Below are positions 37,569-53,728 of a DNA stretch of 64,000 nucleotides, in pieces. Location of the stretch: the NCBI GenBank assembly GCA_964035795.1, contig OZ038324.1, positions 10,016,772 through 10,080,771 on the forward strand, read 5' to 3'. Source of the stretch: Pterobdella sp. o SKG-2022 (lineage: Eukaryota > Annelida > Clitellata > Hirudinida > Piscicolidae). Position 1 is the first letter of the stretch; every line of letters starts with the position of its first letter. A model generated the notes under the pieces. The model was not told the origin of the DNA and made no database searches. It saw nothing but the letters and a program-made list of their open reading frames with translations. The translations under genes and the position numbers were made by a program.

Positions 37569-40566
37569 ATGTCTACTAGATGTTCGAAAAAGGTTCTTCC
37601 AGCAACTTTTGCTTGGAGCTTATTAATCCTACTCACAGGCCTTTTTTATGGCTCTGCGTTAGTTAAGTTTTTATTTGACATGTTTTGAGAGAATCATGTT
37701 ATTGATACTTTCGAATCTTTATAGCTTAAATAATTATATTTATACCGGTTAAATAATTTATAGAAATATTATTCCCAGGTCTGAATTCATCGTTAAAAAA
37801 CTTGGTGTAATACCAATAATATACCTTGTCATCATCAGTTTGTTCACAATAATCTACTTCCTTAGGTCTACTTTTAGTAATCCTGGCGTATATCCTCGAG
37901 GTAAGATTTTCGACTTCATAAAAATTTTTCATCAAGTTTTGTATCAAAAAAATGCCACTACAGCTGAGGATGATGAGGTCAAGGCAGGTGACTTGAGGGC
38001 ACCATTGTTTCGAAACATTGACATCAATGGAGTGCCCATAAAATTAAAGTGGTGCCAAACTTGTCGTTTCTATAGACCCCCTCGGTGCTCACACTGTAGT
38101 GTTTGTAACAAATGTGTTGAGGTATCACTTGCATTTCTTCACATATAATTTAGTAAAAATCTAACCATACATCCTTTCATTATTTAATTTATATTTTAAA
38201 TATCAATAGATTAAAAATTCATTTTTCATGTAATTCCCAGACATTTGACCATCACTGCCCATGGGTAAACAACTGCATAGGCAGGCAAAACTACAGATAC
38301 TTCTTTCTTTTCTTGTCATTTTTGTCGCTCAAAATTTCCAGCACTCTAGGATTTGCCATTTTCTTCATTGTAGAACATGCTCAACGCCTGGCTGAAGTCA
38401 GAGCTATCTTGTTGTTAGTCAATTTACCATAATATTTGAAAGCATTTATTATTACTAGTATTTTTATTATTACTATTTTTATTGAGACTTGTATAGCAGA
38501 CAAATTACAGAAAAAAAAATTCAGAAATGCTCAACATTTGAAATAACTTTTATAAATTTCCATTCCACTCAATTTTTGAAATTAAATATTTCAATACTTT
38601 AAAACAACGAAACGTCATCTGCAGGATAATAGTGATAGTATTTTGTGTCTTGTTGCTTGTGCCTGTTGTTGGCTTGTGTCTCTTCCACCTGTACCTCATC
38701 CTCACAGGCACCACTACCAATGAGCAAGTTCGTCACTATCCTTTCATTTTCAACCCTTTATATACATCTAATCATATTTGTTGCAACTAAATATATCTTC
38801 AGTAACCTTCATTAATTAACCACCATGAACAATATATGATTATTTTGAAAAACGCTTTGAATAATATCATAAAAAACTGATGAAAAGAAAACGTCAATAA
38901 CAGGTGACGGGCAAGATGAAGGATGGTTCAAACCCATACACGAAGGGGTGTTGCTCCAACTTCCTCTTTGCCTTCTGGGGTCCTATCTGGCCCAAGTTGG
39001 TTTTTGTGTGATTGTGTGTGTGTTTTATTGTTGGACTGTTTATAAGCTTTAGGAAAATCCTTTTGGATAGGGTTGGTGTGAGGTATTGTAGGCTTAAAGT
39101 TGTGTTTTTTACATATGGTATTTTTGAAACAATATTCAATTTTTTTGTTGTATCATATCTCACATTCACTGTTTGTTTAGTTTCTTCTCAAACAAAAGCC
39201 AAGAAGCAGTAGAAACGAATAAGAAAATCAAGGAACATTTCATCCAAACAGCTGTAGGTTTTTTGTAAAATACAAAGATGTTGTGCTCAGAATGTTGTTG
39301 ATATCATTTTCCAAAACATCGTTCACACCACAGAAACCCTACCTTGACCCGAACTACAAGAAGTTACATGTGGAATCTCCACGCACGCCCTCTGTCGTCT
39401 CTTTTAAAACTCAACCACTAAAACCACTCAATCAATACAATGGCGTCTTGGGAGGGAGTGGAGCGGATCTCTTGACATCACAAAACTTAGATCCGAGTAC
39501 TTGGTTTCAAGGAGGCATGGATATGAAACGAAGCCAAAGTGGAGACAGACTGGACAAACGGAGTAGGGATGTTGAAAATCTTCCCAAGGTCAAAATAGCA
39601 GCTGGAGTGTCTTTGGAAGATTTTCATCCTACATCACGTAACTCTGGCAGACGATTTGTTTCGAATGCAAGATTGGACAAGAAAATGAAAGATGAAAAAG
39701 CAAAGCAGGCTAGTGATGGGGTGACAGGAAATAACAAAAATATCAATCAATTCAAACCGAAAAGCTCACTCAAGAATTTCAGTAACATTCCCGAGAGACC
39801 AAGAAGCAAGTACCCTCCCTCCCAGGGGGTTCAGAAGGCTTTTGCCCCCAAGAAAGACTTCCTCAACTACTCCGTCGATACTGCCACTGCTAAACTGCAA
39901 CAACAACAAAAACAGATGCAACAACAAGCACTCAACATGAGAGAGATTTCAGAAGAAGAGATTTCAAAAATGTTAAGTCAAAACAGAGGTCCTCTAGTTT
40001 TCCACAAAGTGCCCCATGGGGCGTCTCCAGGCTGTCACAGCTCAGTGCCTCCGAACTTTAAACACAACACCACCTTCCACCTTGCTCCTCAAACCAATGT
40101 CTTCACTGTGGAACTTCCCAAGGAACGGGTTGAACTGCCTCCTCTGAATCTGCCAAACAGCAAGATCGACACCTCTTTCTACACCTTCAACTCTCCACCC
40201 CTCGACCCCGATGACCACTTTGAACTCATCAACGACAAAAGGAGACTGACCGCCGCAATATCTCCACCCAAAAAAAAGTTCAAAACAGTTTTTGAGGCAC
40301 CTGATTCATCGATTGAGAAGTCGGAGGACTCTGCCGATGTGTTCTGCAAGTTGCCAACCTTACCAGGCAGTTCCAAGCGGCCATCATCTTTCATGACGGC
40401 ACTGGACAGCAGTGACGAGGTGGCAAGGAATGAGAGCAGGAACAGAAGGACCTCCAGAGCTCACCAGATTTTCACCTCACTTCTGCCTCATGTTGAGAGG
40501 GATGATGATGATGAAAATGATGGAAACAGCCAGACCAAACTTAAGTCTTTTGAAATTCCCGTATGA
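37569..40566 (+). CDS. ZDHHC5/ZDHHC8: Palmitoyltransferase ZDHHC5/8-like
   Basis: Multi-pass membrane enzyme that S-palmitoylates target proteins. Exons: 37569-37681, 37779-37900, 37964-38121, 38241-38413, 38625-38727, 38904-38995, 39199-39253, 39334-40566; 2049 bases, 682 residues. The Cys-rich domain ([19 protein letters not shown]) leads into the catalytic DHHC at about residues 134-137 in [20 protein letters not shown]. The downstream TTxE motif (TTNEQVTGK) and the PaCCT-like NPYTKGCC follow. About 410 residues of cytosolic, Ser/Pro/Gln-rich tail come from one exon, as in ZDHHC5 and ZDHHC8, and the protein ends in FEIPV, a likely PDZ-binding C-terminus like the EISV end of ZDHHC5/8. Four membrane segments are expected. 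The short seventh exon is supported only by phase and splice sites. Confidence 0.92.
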
Positions 40567-42524
40567 ATTCCACAGAGATTTAAGAATCATGTTTTTAACC
40601 ACGGTGTAGCCCGTAAATATGTGAAAATTGTGTGCGGCCCTCATAGCATTTTGCATCGCCATTGTGTGTGCATTGTTCAACTTGGCTGTCCACAGCTTGA
40701 TTTGTTGTGGTATTAACATTCTTATTACTTCTGCGCCATTTGTCATTAAATATTTGCTAGAGTTATTTAAATAATATATTTTTATATGTTTTACATTAAG
40801 CCGTTCTTTATAAAAGAGGATTTTGTTGTTGACCTATCTATTGTCATAATTCTTATCATTTTAGCATATCAACATCGAATCAAAGCAAGGTTAGACTTTT
40901 CCATAAATTTATTTTATTCAAACAAGCTGAATATACACACAAAATCACCTCTGCCACTTTTTGATCGGGTATAACAACGCCATTCATTTTATCATTGATT
41001 CGTTGTTGCTTATGTGTTTTCGATATTAATATTTTCTTAGTTCTTTTTATACTTGACCTTCACACTTTTTATGAACCTTGACTTATCATCACTCAATAAA
41101 CATACCCTAAAATAGACTCATTTTCATACTAGGGTTATACGAGTCCATGTAGACGCTATATATTTTGGTCAGTAAGTCGACCATTTGATCGCCCCTATCT
41201 GGGGTTTTGGTTGCGCAATTGATTGATGGTTTTGGTGTGTCTATAAAAGACATTCTTCAGACTAACTTCCCACAGACAATTGTAAAACTCATTTAAAATT
41301 TTAATTGCACATTTTTTATGGGTATATTTATCACCATTTTTGTATTGTCTACAAGTTCACCAAAGTAGATCTATTTCTTATAAATAGAGCAATAAAAATG
41401 CGATAAATAGTTTTGGACAAGATTCTACATGTCGAAAAATCGTTGCATAATCAGTGCACACTGTTTTAAAAAAAGAATATTAATGAAAAATTCATTGATC
41501 GAAAAATAAAACATTTAACTCTGAAACGGTCTAGCTCATATATCAAAAGTTTAGTTTGAAGGTTTCAAAATATGGTTTCGAAATGAGATGTATTTAAATT
41601 GTTATATTCTAAGTAGTTAAAACTTTAAATGAATGGATAAAAATTAGTCATAAAACAGCTAAAAAGAACAGTGAAGAGTAATCGATTTAAAATAAATATA
41701 ACATTCTTTAGCTTTTTGAAGCTCTATAATGGCGATATGAAAGTCAAAATCAATTCACTTGACCTCATTAACAACTCCAAGTTTTGAGGTCTGCTTAGTT
41801 CTGCTGTTTGAGTCTTTTTCAATATCGCCAATCTCGAGGTTAAATACATTGTCTGCTTCTGATGCATCTCACCTGAATAATTGCATTTTTAAGCGAAACT
41901 TTTGAGAACAACTTCACAAAATATATAGATATATTCATATTAATTAATGTATTCTAAGTTAAGTTGCTATTTTTGTTAAGCATATATATATGTGTGCATA
42001 AATTATGGAACACCAGTTCAGAAGAGTCGATATTGTACTTCGATTTAGATAGATTTGCATAAATTCATCATCAATCTTCATTTTTTTATTTATAATTTAA
42101 GCTTAAGAGCATATTTGCGCAATTTTATGCATGCTTATCAGTATTTGACCTACATCATATCCAAATATTTACTTTTTGTAAGCTATGTTTTGTTTACAGA
42201 TTCAGCTGGGTTCTAAATATACTAAGCTGCCAGCCAAGAGAAAGTCAAGCTATTTTGTCTCTATTTAGTCGTATTTACACGTTTTTCTATTTAATTTGTT
42301 CAATTTGAAGATTAAGTCGAATGCTCCATAAAAATGTATATATCTTTCATCAAATATTTGAGATTTTGCGTAATTTGCCTATGTAAAAAAGCATTAGGTA
42401 CAGACTAAGGCCTGTTTATCTCAGTTGTATAGTAAACATACGCCATTTTGCATACACACACCAAGAACGCGGTGCGAATTCAAAACAACAACATCTCACA
42501 AGTTTTTCATTTTTTGGACATAAC
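40567..42524. other. Intergenic ZDHHC - FOXK
   Basis: About 2 kb, AT-rich, containing the ZDHHC 3' UTR (AATAAA near 41095) and the FOXK promoter/5' UTR. I see no supported coding exon on either strand. Confidence 0.6.
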
Positions 42525-46910
<4,386 letters not shown>

Positions 46911-47299
46911 ATACTATTTGTTCTTTTTATACATCGTTATCTTCATGTATTCATGATAATTATTGTAATTTATAACATTTATTGTAAATATTTATACTTT
47001 TTTTGAATTATTCTTGTTACTATGTACTTTTATATGTTACTAGTAATTTTGTTACATATAATTTTATAGACAACTCTAAGTATTTTTCTGTTACATTTGG
47101 AAGGTAAAATGTCTATTTCAAGCCGAATTCTCGATCTAGTGAAAAGGTAGTATAATTATCGTAATTGAAAAATATTAGAACAAATATTTTTGAGAACAAA
47201 AAAAACTGAGTGGCAGCAAAAATTAAAAATTCTCGTTCCATCTTAACATATGTGCACTTTTAAGAATTTTCGCTTTTTGTTGGTTGTTTTTGTGAAAAC

Positions 47300-47491
47300 A
47301 TGACTTTACCGAAAGGAACAGCTGAAAGAGAAGTTGTAAGTAAAATTTCTGGTTTGATACCTCGATTTCAAGACATTTTCGACGAAGAAAGCTTCTACAT
47401 CTTCGTAATAGTTTTCGTCATTTCCACAATCGTCGCTGCAATTTTTGCAAGCAGAAAAATTGAAATTAAAGATGCAGGTCATATCGATTAA
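47300..47491 (+). CDS. Small single-pass membrane protein, unrecognised
   Basis: A 63-codon ORF on the plus strand between FOXK and TMCO6. The N-terminal half is amphipathic (SKISGLIPRFQDIFDEESF), followed by one strong hydrophobic span FYIFVIVFVISTIVAAIFA and a short basic/acidic tail SRKIEIKDAGHID. It could be a small integral membrane protein; I do not recognise the family. An ATG-led stretch at 47109-47146 ends in a good GTAGTA donor and would join in phase to an AG at about 47328-47330, giving an alternative N-terminus MSISSRILDLVKR. The stop is only 118 bases from the convergent TMCO6 stop, so the 3' UTRs must overlap or be very short. Confidence 0.45.
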   Translation: MTLPKGTAEREVVSKISGLIPRFQDIFDEESFYIFVIVFVISTIVAAIFASRKIEIKDAGHID

Positions 47492-47609
47492 AAACAAGTG
47501 AATTTATTTGATGCAACAATCGATAAAACGAGGTTGAATGAGTTTAAAACTTCGTAAATCACGAATGGTTGTTCACGCAATACAATGCTCATAATATACA
47601 CTGTTCAAG

Positions 47610-50600
47610 TTATTTTTGGTAAACATAAAGTTGTTTTTCTAAAATTTCATTAGTTTTAGTGGCAATATTTTGGTTTTGGTGGTACTCAAGCTTTTCAAGA
47701 GCTGTTAATCCTTTGTTTTCTTCAAACGTTTGTGCACCCTGTACGTTGTCATTTAAAACTTGTTAAAAGTTCTATTGAATTATACTTTTTCAATCATTGT
47801 TTGAAATCTTTTATCATCATGAATGGCTATTGTTCCCTTATTTATTTTTCAACAAGATTTAACAACTATAATTTGTTCAAATTTATCCCAAGTTTGAGAA
47901 TTTTTATTTGAAAATAAAAAATGTTTTGAACTATGAAGTATTAATAAAACCATCAGAGTATCTGACCAACACAAACATCAGTACAAAATAGAAGAACCAC
48001 ATACCTTTTCATTAGTGGCAGCAAGGATGGACTGTAGGAGAGAAAGGGAGGCATGGATTAATGTGAGGTCATGGGAATGCAGGAGAGGCACCAGCTTTTG
48101 TAGACATCCTCCCTCATACACCTTCACACACATCACTTCACCATGAGAACACAAATTTCCTAAACAACATACTGCCTGTTAAAAATAAATTTTAACCTGC
48201 TGATGCTTGTATATTGGAAACATTTATAAGAAAAATTGTATTCAATAAGGTAGAGTGAATGTATTAAATATATAGTTATGGATTAAGAAGCAAAATAGTA
48301 AGGCAACCTCAAAAGCCACATTATAGACTGAAGATAGAAGGTTGATGACAGCTAAATGCAATCCCTTCAAAACCAGCAACTCACATTGGCTTTTGAAAAC
48401 TGCATCCAATAAAATTTTCATCAACTGAAATTTTATTTTGAATACATATAAAACTAATTATTAAGCACTTCTTGGACTGACCAGCCAAATTGGACAGCAG
48501 CCACAGAGCTTCCTTATTAAGGTGCACCACAGTGGATGTGAGAAGTTTTTTGATGCCATCATACAAATCCTTCTCAACCTGCCCATCAGATGGTTTTGAA
48601 AGTATTCACCTCCATCTATTTTTCTAATAAATCACATACAAACCTTGGGAGGCACATCATCTGAGATATCCTCACTCAACTCTGCAGCACACTCCACCTG
48701 CTTGCTGACACACTGCTTCAATGTTGCCTCATCCAACTCACATACCAAGTTCCCTAGGCACCTGGCCACTGGTGTTAACAACTGTTTAAAGAGGTGCGTT
48801 TTTGTATGAATTTTGAAGATATGAATGTAGCTTTTTTTTTAATAATTGTGTCTATTTGTGCATATCTTCCTCACCTGGACATTGAGGGTTGAAGCTGTGG
48901 CGTGTGGAATGAAATTTTGTAACAACCTGTCTACTAATCCCTTCTCTAACAACACCTTACCTGATTCCTTGCTGCAATAATGATAATATCAATACAAAGC
49001 TATATTCAGTCAAAATAATAACATCTATAACAGTGAAACACAAAATTTAGTAAAATAACAATAGTTATAGAAGCAGAAAACGTTATATTCTTATAGAATA
49101 ATGAGAGAAGCAAGAATAGAGAAGTAATGATGAAAGGAAGCAGGACCCACCAAGCAGTGAGGTAGGTGAATACCCACATACATTCTGACATGAGATCATC
49201 ATCATCAGCACTAGCATCCATTACCTTCCACAAACTTTCCACCACTCCCAACTCTAGCAACTTCCTACCATGGGAGGGTGGTTAGGGGTGTAGGTTATGG
49301 TGAGTTTGCAGATGAGTGTTGTGGTGGTGGTGTTGCTATGTCCAGACCATGCTAGTATAAAATAAAATAAAAAATTGATGAATTTTGTTTCAAAATTGAT
49401 ACATAATTTTGACAATGCGGTATTATTTATCAATTACAAATGTTGATGATGATGGAAAAAATAATATGCAAGAAAAAAAATCTAAAAACCAACTTCTTGG
49501 CATCATCATTTCGAGCGATATTTGAGAGGGCAAATGTGGCAGATTTGATGACTTTGACGCACGAGCTCTGCCACGTTAATTTTTCTTGATGCTTATCACC
49601 ATCATCGTTTATGTTCATTATCATGCTAGTATGGTTTAAACTTACATAACAAATCAGCACACACACACACACATTTCTTCTTCTACTGCATTTGTCCACC
49701 ATCAGGCAGGTGAAGAGAATGGTTGCCATTTCTTGTTGTTGTTGCGCATTTTTTTTGGTGGTTTTGAAAACCCTGTCGCTTGAAATTTCTACCACAGTGT
49801 TGGCATAAGATTGTTATTGTTGCTTGTTGTGAGTGTTTCTGTCTGATGTGGTTTGCAAGGCCAGCTTTGTTAACTGCAATTTTGTTGCAACCAGAAAAAG
49901 AGCATACCAAACCGTTTAATACCCCATTATTTATGTTCACCTCACCACATATGTTATTAGTATTGTTATATTGTACATTCAGCTCTTTTTTCGATCTTTC
50001 ATATCTTTTTCTGATTGTTCTTTATTCTGGTTGAGATCGATTATGAGGGTATTTATGCTTTTCCGCCATTCGATTCTGTTCTTCGCTTTGTTACGCCAAC
50101 CAGACACCAACCCAATAGCTTTCAAATCGTTATACACCACATCATGCCACCTATGTTTTTGACCACCTTGACTTCTTTTACCACCACATATTTTACTGAC
50201 CAATAATTTTTTGGGCCACCGGGAATCTGCCATTCTTTCAATATGTCCTAGCCATTTGAGTCTTTTCAGTTGAAGGATTGAATCTACGCGTTCAATGTTG
50301 TCTCTTCTTCTTATTTCGGTGTTTCTTAACATGTCTCTCATAGAGATTTCACATATAGACCGAACACACTTATTAACAAAAGATTGCAATCTTTGAACAT
50401 GGTTGCTCAAAGGAGCCCAAGTCTCACAACCGTAAAGCAGGATAGGCATTATAATGGATTTGAAAAGCCTCATCTTCGTTTTCCTTTTTAACTTTTTTTG
50501 ATACCATGTGAGCCTTCCAATACTTCTGAAAGCAATCGATGCTTTACAGATACGAGTATCAATTTCTTCATCTATGGAACAGTCGTTTCGAAGTATACTG

Positions 50601-51806
50601 CCCAGATATTGATACTGCTCAACTTCCTCAAAACCACCGTCAATTTGATGTACCAACCTGTTGTCAAGATGAGTGTCTGTATTATCAACTTCAAGCCGTA
50701 ACGGGTAAATTCTTCACTGAGCGATTGAATAAGAGAATTCAATACACTTCGATCATTGCTCAATAATACCACATCATCTGCGTACATGAGGATTTGAACC
50801 TTATCACTCATGTTGAACTAATGACGGCTGTTGTTTACCAGAGAAGCGTCAAGGTTGTATTGAATATGGACTCCAGCATCAGGATGTTTCATCATGGCAG
50901 TCCTTATGATAACATCTAAAAATAAGTTAAACAGAGTTGGAGCCAGTACATCACCCTGCTTTACACCTGATTCAACCTTGTATTCTTCAGACAACTGACC
51001 TTCAAACCGCACCACCCCATATGCTTCCTTATGTAAGGCTTCTATTATACTCACGAACTTTTCAGGAAAGTTGTAGACACGACGTAACACAGCCCAAAGT
51101 AAGTTTCTTTTAACTGAGTCGTACGCTTTACAGAGATCAATGAAGCACAAAAAACCGGTACGTTGAACTCCTTGGCCCGTTGCATCAATATTTTCGTAGA
51201 AAATAATTGATCACAACAACCTCTCTTGACACGAAACCTACATTGAGACTCACTTGCTCTTCAACATAATGTTTCATTCTGTTCAGCATCGCTCTTGCGA
51301 ATACTTTGTAGGCTGAACATAAAAGTGAGATGCTCTTCCGGAAGTTATCACACTCCAACCTGCTACCTTTCTTGAAGATGGGAACAGTTATTTGTTTGGT
51401 CCAGTCTGAAGGAACTTTTCTTCAACCCATATTTAATTTGCAATCAACTTCAACCATCTAACAGTTTCATCAAAACTAGTAGCAGTAGCTCTGTACTAGT
51501 TCCATCAATTCTATTCGAGCTATTTTTTTTACAGTTTGAATGTGACACACAATTCTTCATTTGTCAGAGGCTCAGTCATTGGATACAGAGAGCTATCAAA
51601 TGGAGGGAGATGTGAAAGAGCAGAATGATCGACCAGGGTATTGATGTTTGTGACCTCTTCAAAGTGTTCACACCATCTCTTCAGTTTGATTTTTTGTTGT
51701 TGTTAGCCTTGTTGTATCATCTTTGGCTAAGATCTTCAAGCATCTATAACCTCTTGATTTGGTTAAAGACTTCAAATTTTTATTAAAGAACCACCTTTAC
51801 CTTTAC

Positions 51807-51875
<69 letters not shown>

Positions 51876-53215
51876 GCACTTGTAGCAAAGGCAACAGTGA
51901 AGGAAGAACACCATATTGGAGAAGCATGGAAGAATGGGTGGATGATGATGCTATGTTTCCTATGGTCCAAGCACTCTGGTCCTGTGGGAATTGTATGGCG
52001 CCATCAGATAATAGTCATTCAGAAAATATTTAGATAGATATAATATAAGAGATATTCAACAATATAGGAAAAGATAGTAATAAGACAAATAGATAAATAA
52101 AGACAAGTAGATAAATGGTTATAGAGACAAAAAAAACCTGTATAAGAGTGGATGGTGAAGAGAGAAAAGTGGTGAGGTAGCTTCCAGCATGCTTGAGCAC
52201 CTCTTCTGCATGATCCTCTGTGCCTGAGGGTGGCATGCTTCATTGAAACTATGTGTAATGGATGGACTAGGTATAATTTGTGCTATAAAAGTTATGAGTT
52301 TCAAGAAAAAATTTAATCCTAATGTTATGATGGCATAACTGAAATATTATCCCTATTGAATTGTATGACTATTAATGTCCAAATAACTGAAATAAAAAAA
52401 CTCAGCTAAGATTACTGATGCTATAATCTATATTGGAAACAAATCAGGTAATGTGACATAAAAGCGTGACATTACTTGCAGCCATGTTGGTGAGACACCA
52501 AATGACCAGCAGTTGAACTTCAGAGTCTGAGCCACTTAAACAGCCAATCAGTGTTTGCATAGAGTTGTTGACTCTTTATTGAATGAGGTGATAGTTTATT
52601 AATATATTTTTTCATTAACTTGAGTGGTTATTATTCATTAACAAAAATTTATTGAGTAAGATAATGAAAAAATTTTAAAAAACTGAAACAGCTAGTTAAT
52701 AAAAATGAATAATTCAAACTCTAGGAAAGCATCAACAAGGGCAGATCCTTGAGTGAAGGCATTTCTGAGCATTTTGAGGTTCACTATTTGAGTTTTCTTA
52801 TCTTTAACTAAGTTTTCTGATGCCACTTTAACCTATTTGAATAAGATAATTTTCCTTTTAATGTAATCGAGAGCATAAAAGAATGATGTGGTGTCTTTAA
52901 CCTGACTAATTGTAATTTCATGATTGGCATTTTCCGACTGAGTTCTCCTCTTCCTCCTTAAAACTTGGGCTCGATTGTCTTTGCGTAGTTCTACAAACAA
53001 TTTTATTGAATATTGCACAAGTTTATACAATTCCCTATTTCAAACACTTTTTATTCATACAGTAGAACTAAACAATATATCATAAAAACTATAAATAGAA
53101 ATTATTTTTAAAATTTGAATATTAAAGTTTTGTCACCATTCATTGCCGCTCTTCTCTCTGATCTTAAATCTCGGTTAGTGGGTGAAACTTTGAAGTCACT
53201 TTTTCTTGTTTCCAT
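47610..53215 (-). CDS. TMCO6: TMCO6-like armadillo-repeat (importin-alpha-type) protein
   Basis: Armadillo solenoid with a basic importin-beta-binding-like N-terminus (RDLRSERRAAMNELRKDN then VLRRKRRTQ). Exons: 53215-53137, 52990-52902, 52832-52720, 52573-52476, 52223-52138, 51981-51880, 49567-49494, 49264-49151, 48971-48875, 48781-48644, 48578-48482, 48399-48308, 48175-48005, 47738-47610; 1479 bases, 492 residues, the same length as vertebrate TMCO6 as I recall it. Repeat cores are visible: VQLLVIWCLTNMAA, AWTIGNIASSSTH, IKSATFALSNIARND, CMWVFTYLTA, TPVARCLGNLV, KEALWLLSNLA and AVCCLGNLCSHGE, with an importin-alpha-like end GLTALEKLEYHQNQ. It lacks the extra length of true importin alphas, so TMCO6 is preferred, but a divergent karyopherin alpha is possible. 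The 2.3 kb sixth intron holds a retrotransposon in the same orientation. Confidence 0.75.
49640..51760 (-). mobile_element. Non-LTR retrotransposon B with C-terminal zinc fingers, truncated
   Basis: Lies in the sixth intron of the TMCO6-like gene, same strand. RT motifs include DLCKAYDSVKRNLLWAVL (about 51145-51090), GVKQGDVLAPTLFNLFLD, and the catalytic YADD in MYADDVVLLS near 50785. The connection domain LYGCETWAPL and RLKWLGHIERM follows to about 50000, and then the two zinc-finger-like modules to the stop at about 49683. No endonuclease is evident, so it is 5'-truncated; sequence back to about 51760 looks like damaged RT. After the stop comes a (TG)n tail at about 49658-49673. It is the same family as the tail fragment near position 1000. 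Confidence 0.87.
49683..51150 (-). pseudogene. Broken reverse-transcriptase ORF (element B)
   Basis: RT sequence is split into pieces in different frames: 51150-50818, 50811-50572, 50656-49979 and the tail 49940-49683. Frameshifts near 50815, 50650 and 49960 break the product. The zinc-finger tail reads C-x4-C-x12-H-x4-H then C-x2-C-x11-H-x3-C. Confidence 0.8.
51808..51878. repeat. (CA)n(TA)n(CA)n compound microsatellite
   Basis: ACACACAC, then about 22 TA units, then ACACACACAC. On the TMCO6 strand it begins within a few bases of the donor GTGCGT of the exon ending at 51880, so the whole repeat is the 5' part of the intron. The truncated element B starts just beyond it. Confidence 0.95.
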
Positions 53216-53728
53216 TATCTAAAACAACTTTTATATTTAAAATGAAAGAAATATTTATTTTATTAAAAGTTTTAAGAAATTTTGAGTTCAAATACAAACT
53301 TTCAATAAACGCGAATTTAAATTATCGTTTACACAAATAAAACTTTGCAATATTTAAATTTTTATTTTAAACTTTATAAATACTTTTTATATTTTTTTTT
53401 TCTCATTTATTGTCAAAAAGCGTAAGTATTTATCAAAATGATCTATAGATCGCACATTTAAGTTAGTTCGTTAGCTAGTACCATATGTAATTGCGGCTTC
53501 TCACAATTTGGTGCGCTCTTCAAATATTTTCACTTCTCACCTCCTAGTGACCAATTACCAAATTATTTTCACTTCGGAATATATTTTTCAACCAGGTAAA
53601 CATAGTATTTATAAAAAAATTCAAATATATTTAATAAAAGTTGCTATGTAACATTACATTCATAAAACGTTTTCCTATCATATTTCAAACTTTTTCATCA
53701 TTTAAAATCAAACTATAAAAGTGGCTAA
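53216..53728. promoter_or_regulatory. Putative bidirectional promoter TMCO6-like - FADS
   Basis: 513 bases between divergent start codons, AT-rich. No supported exon. Probably contains both 5' UTRs and promoters. Confidence 0.45.

Noticed and set aside
49270..49345. Thr-rich frame before the exon at 49264 as a separate TMCO6 exon
   Set aside because: It would leave a 15-base intron. The sequence is better read as the pyrimidine-rich tract upstream of the 49264 acceptor.
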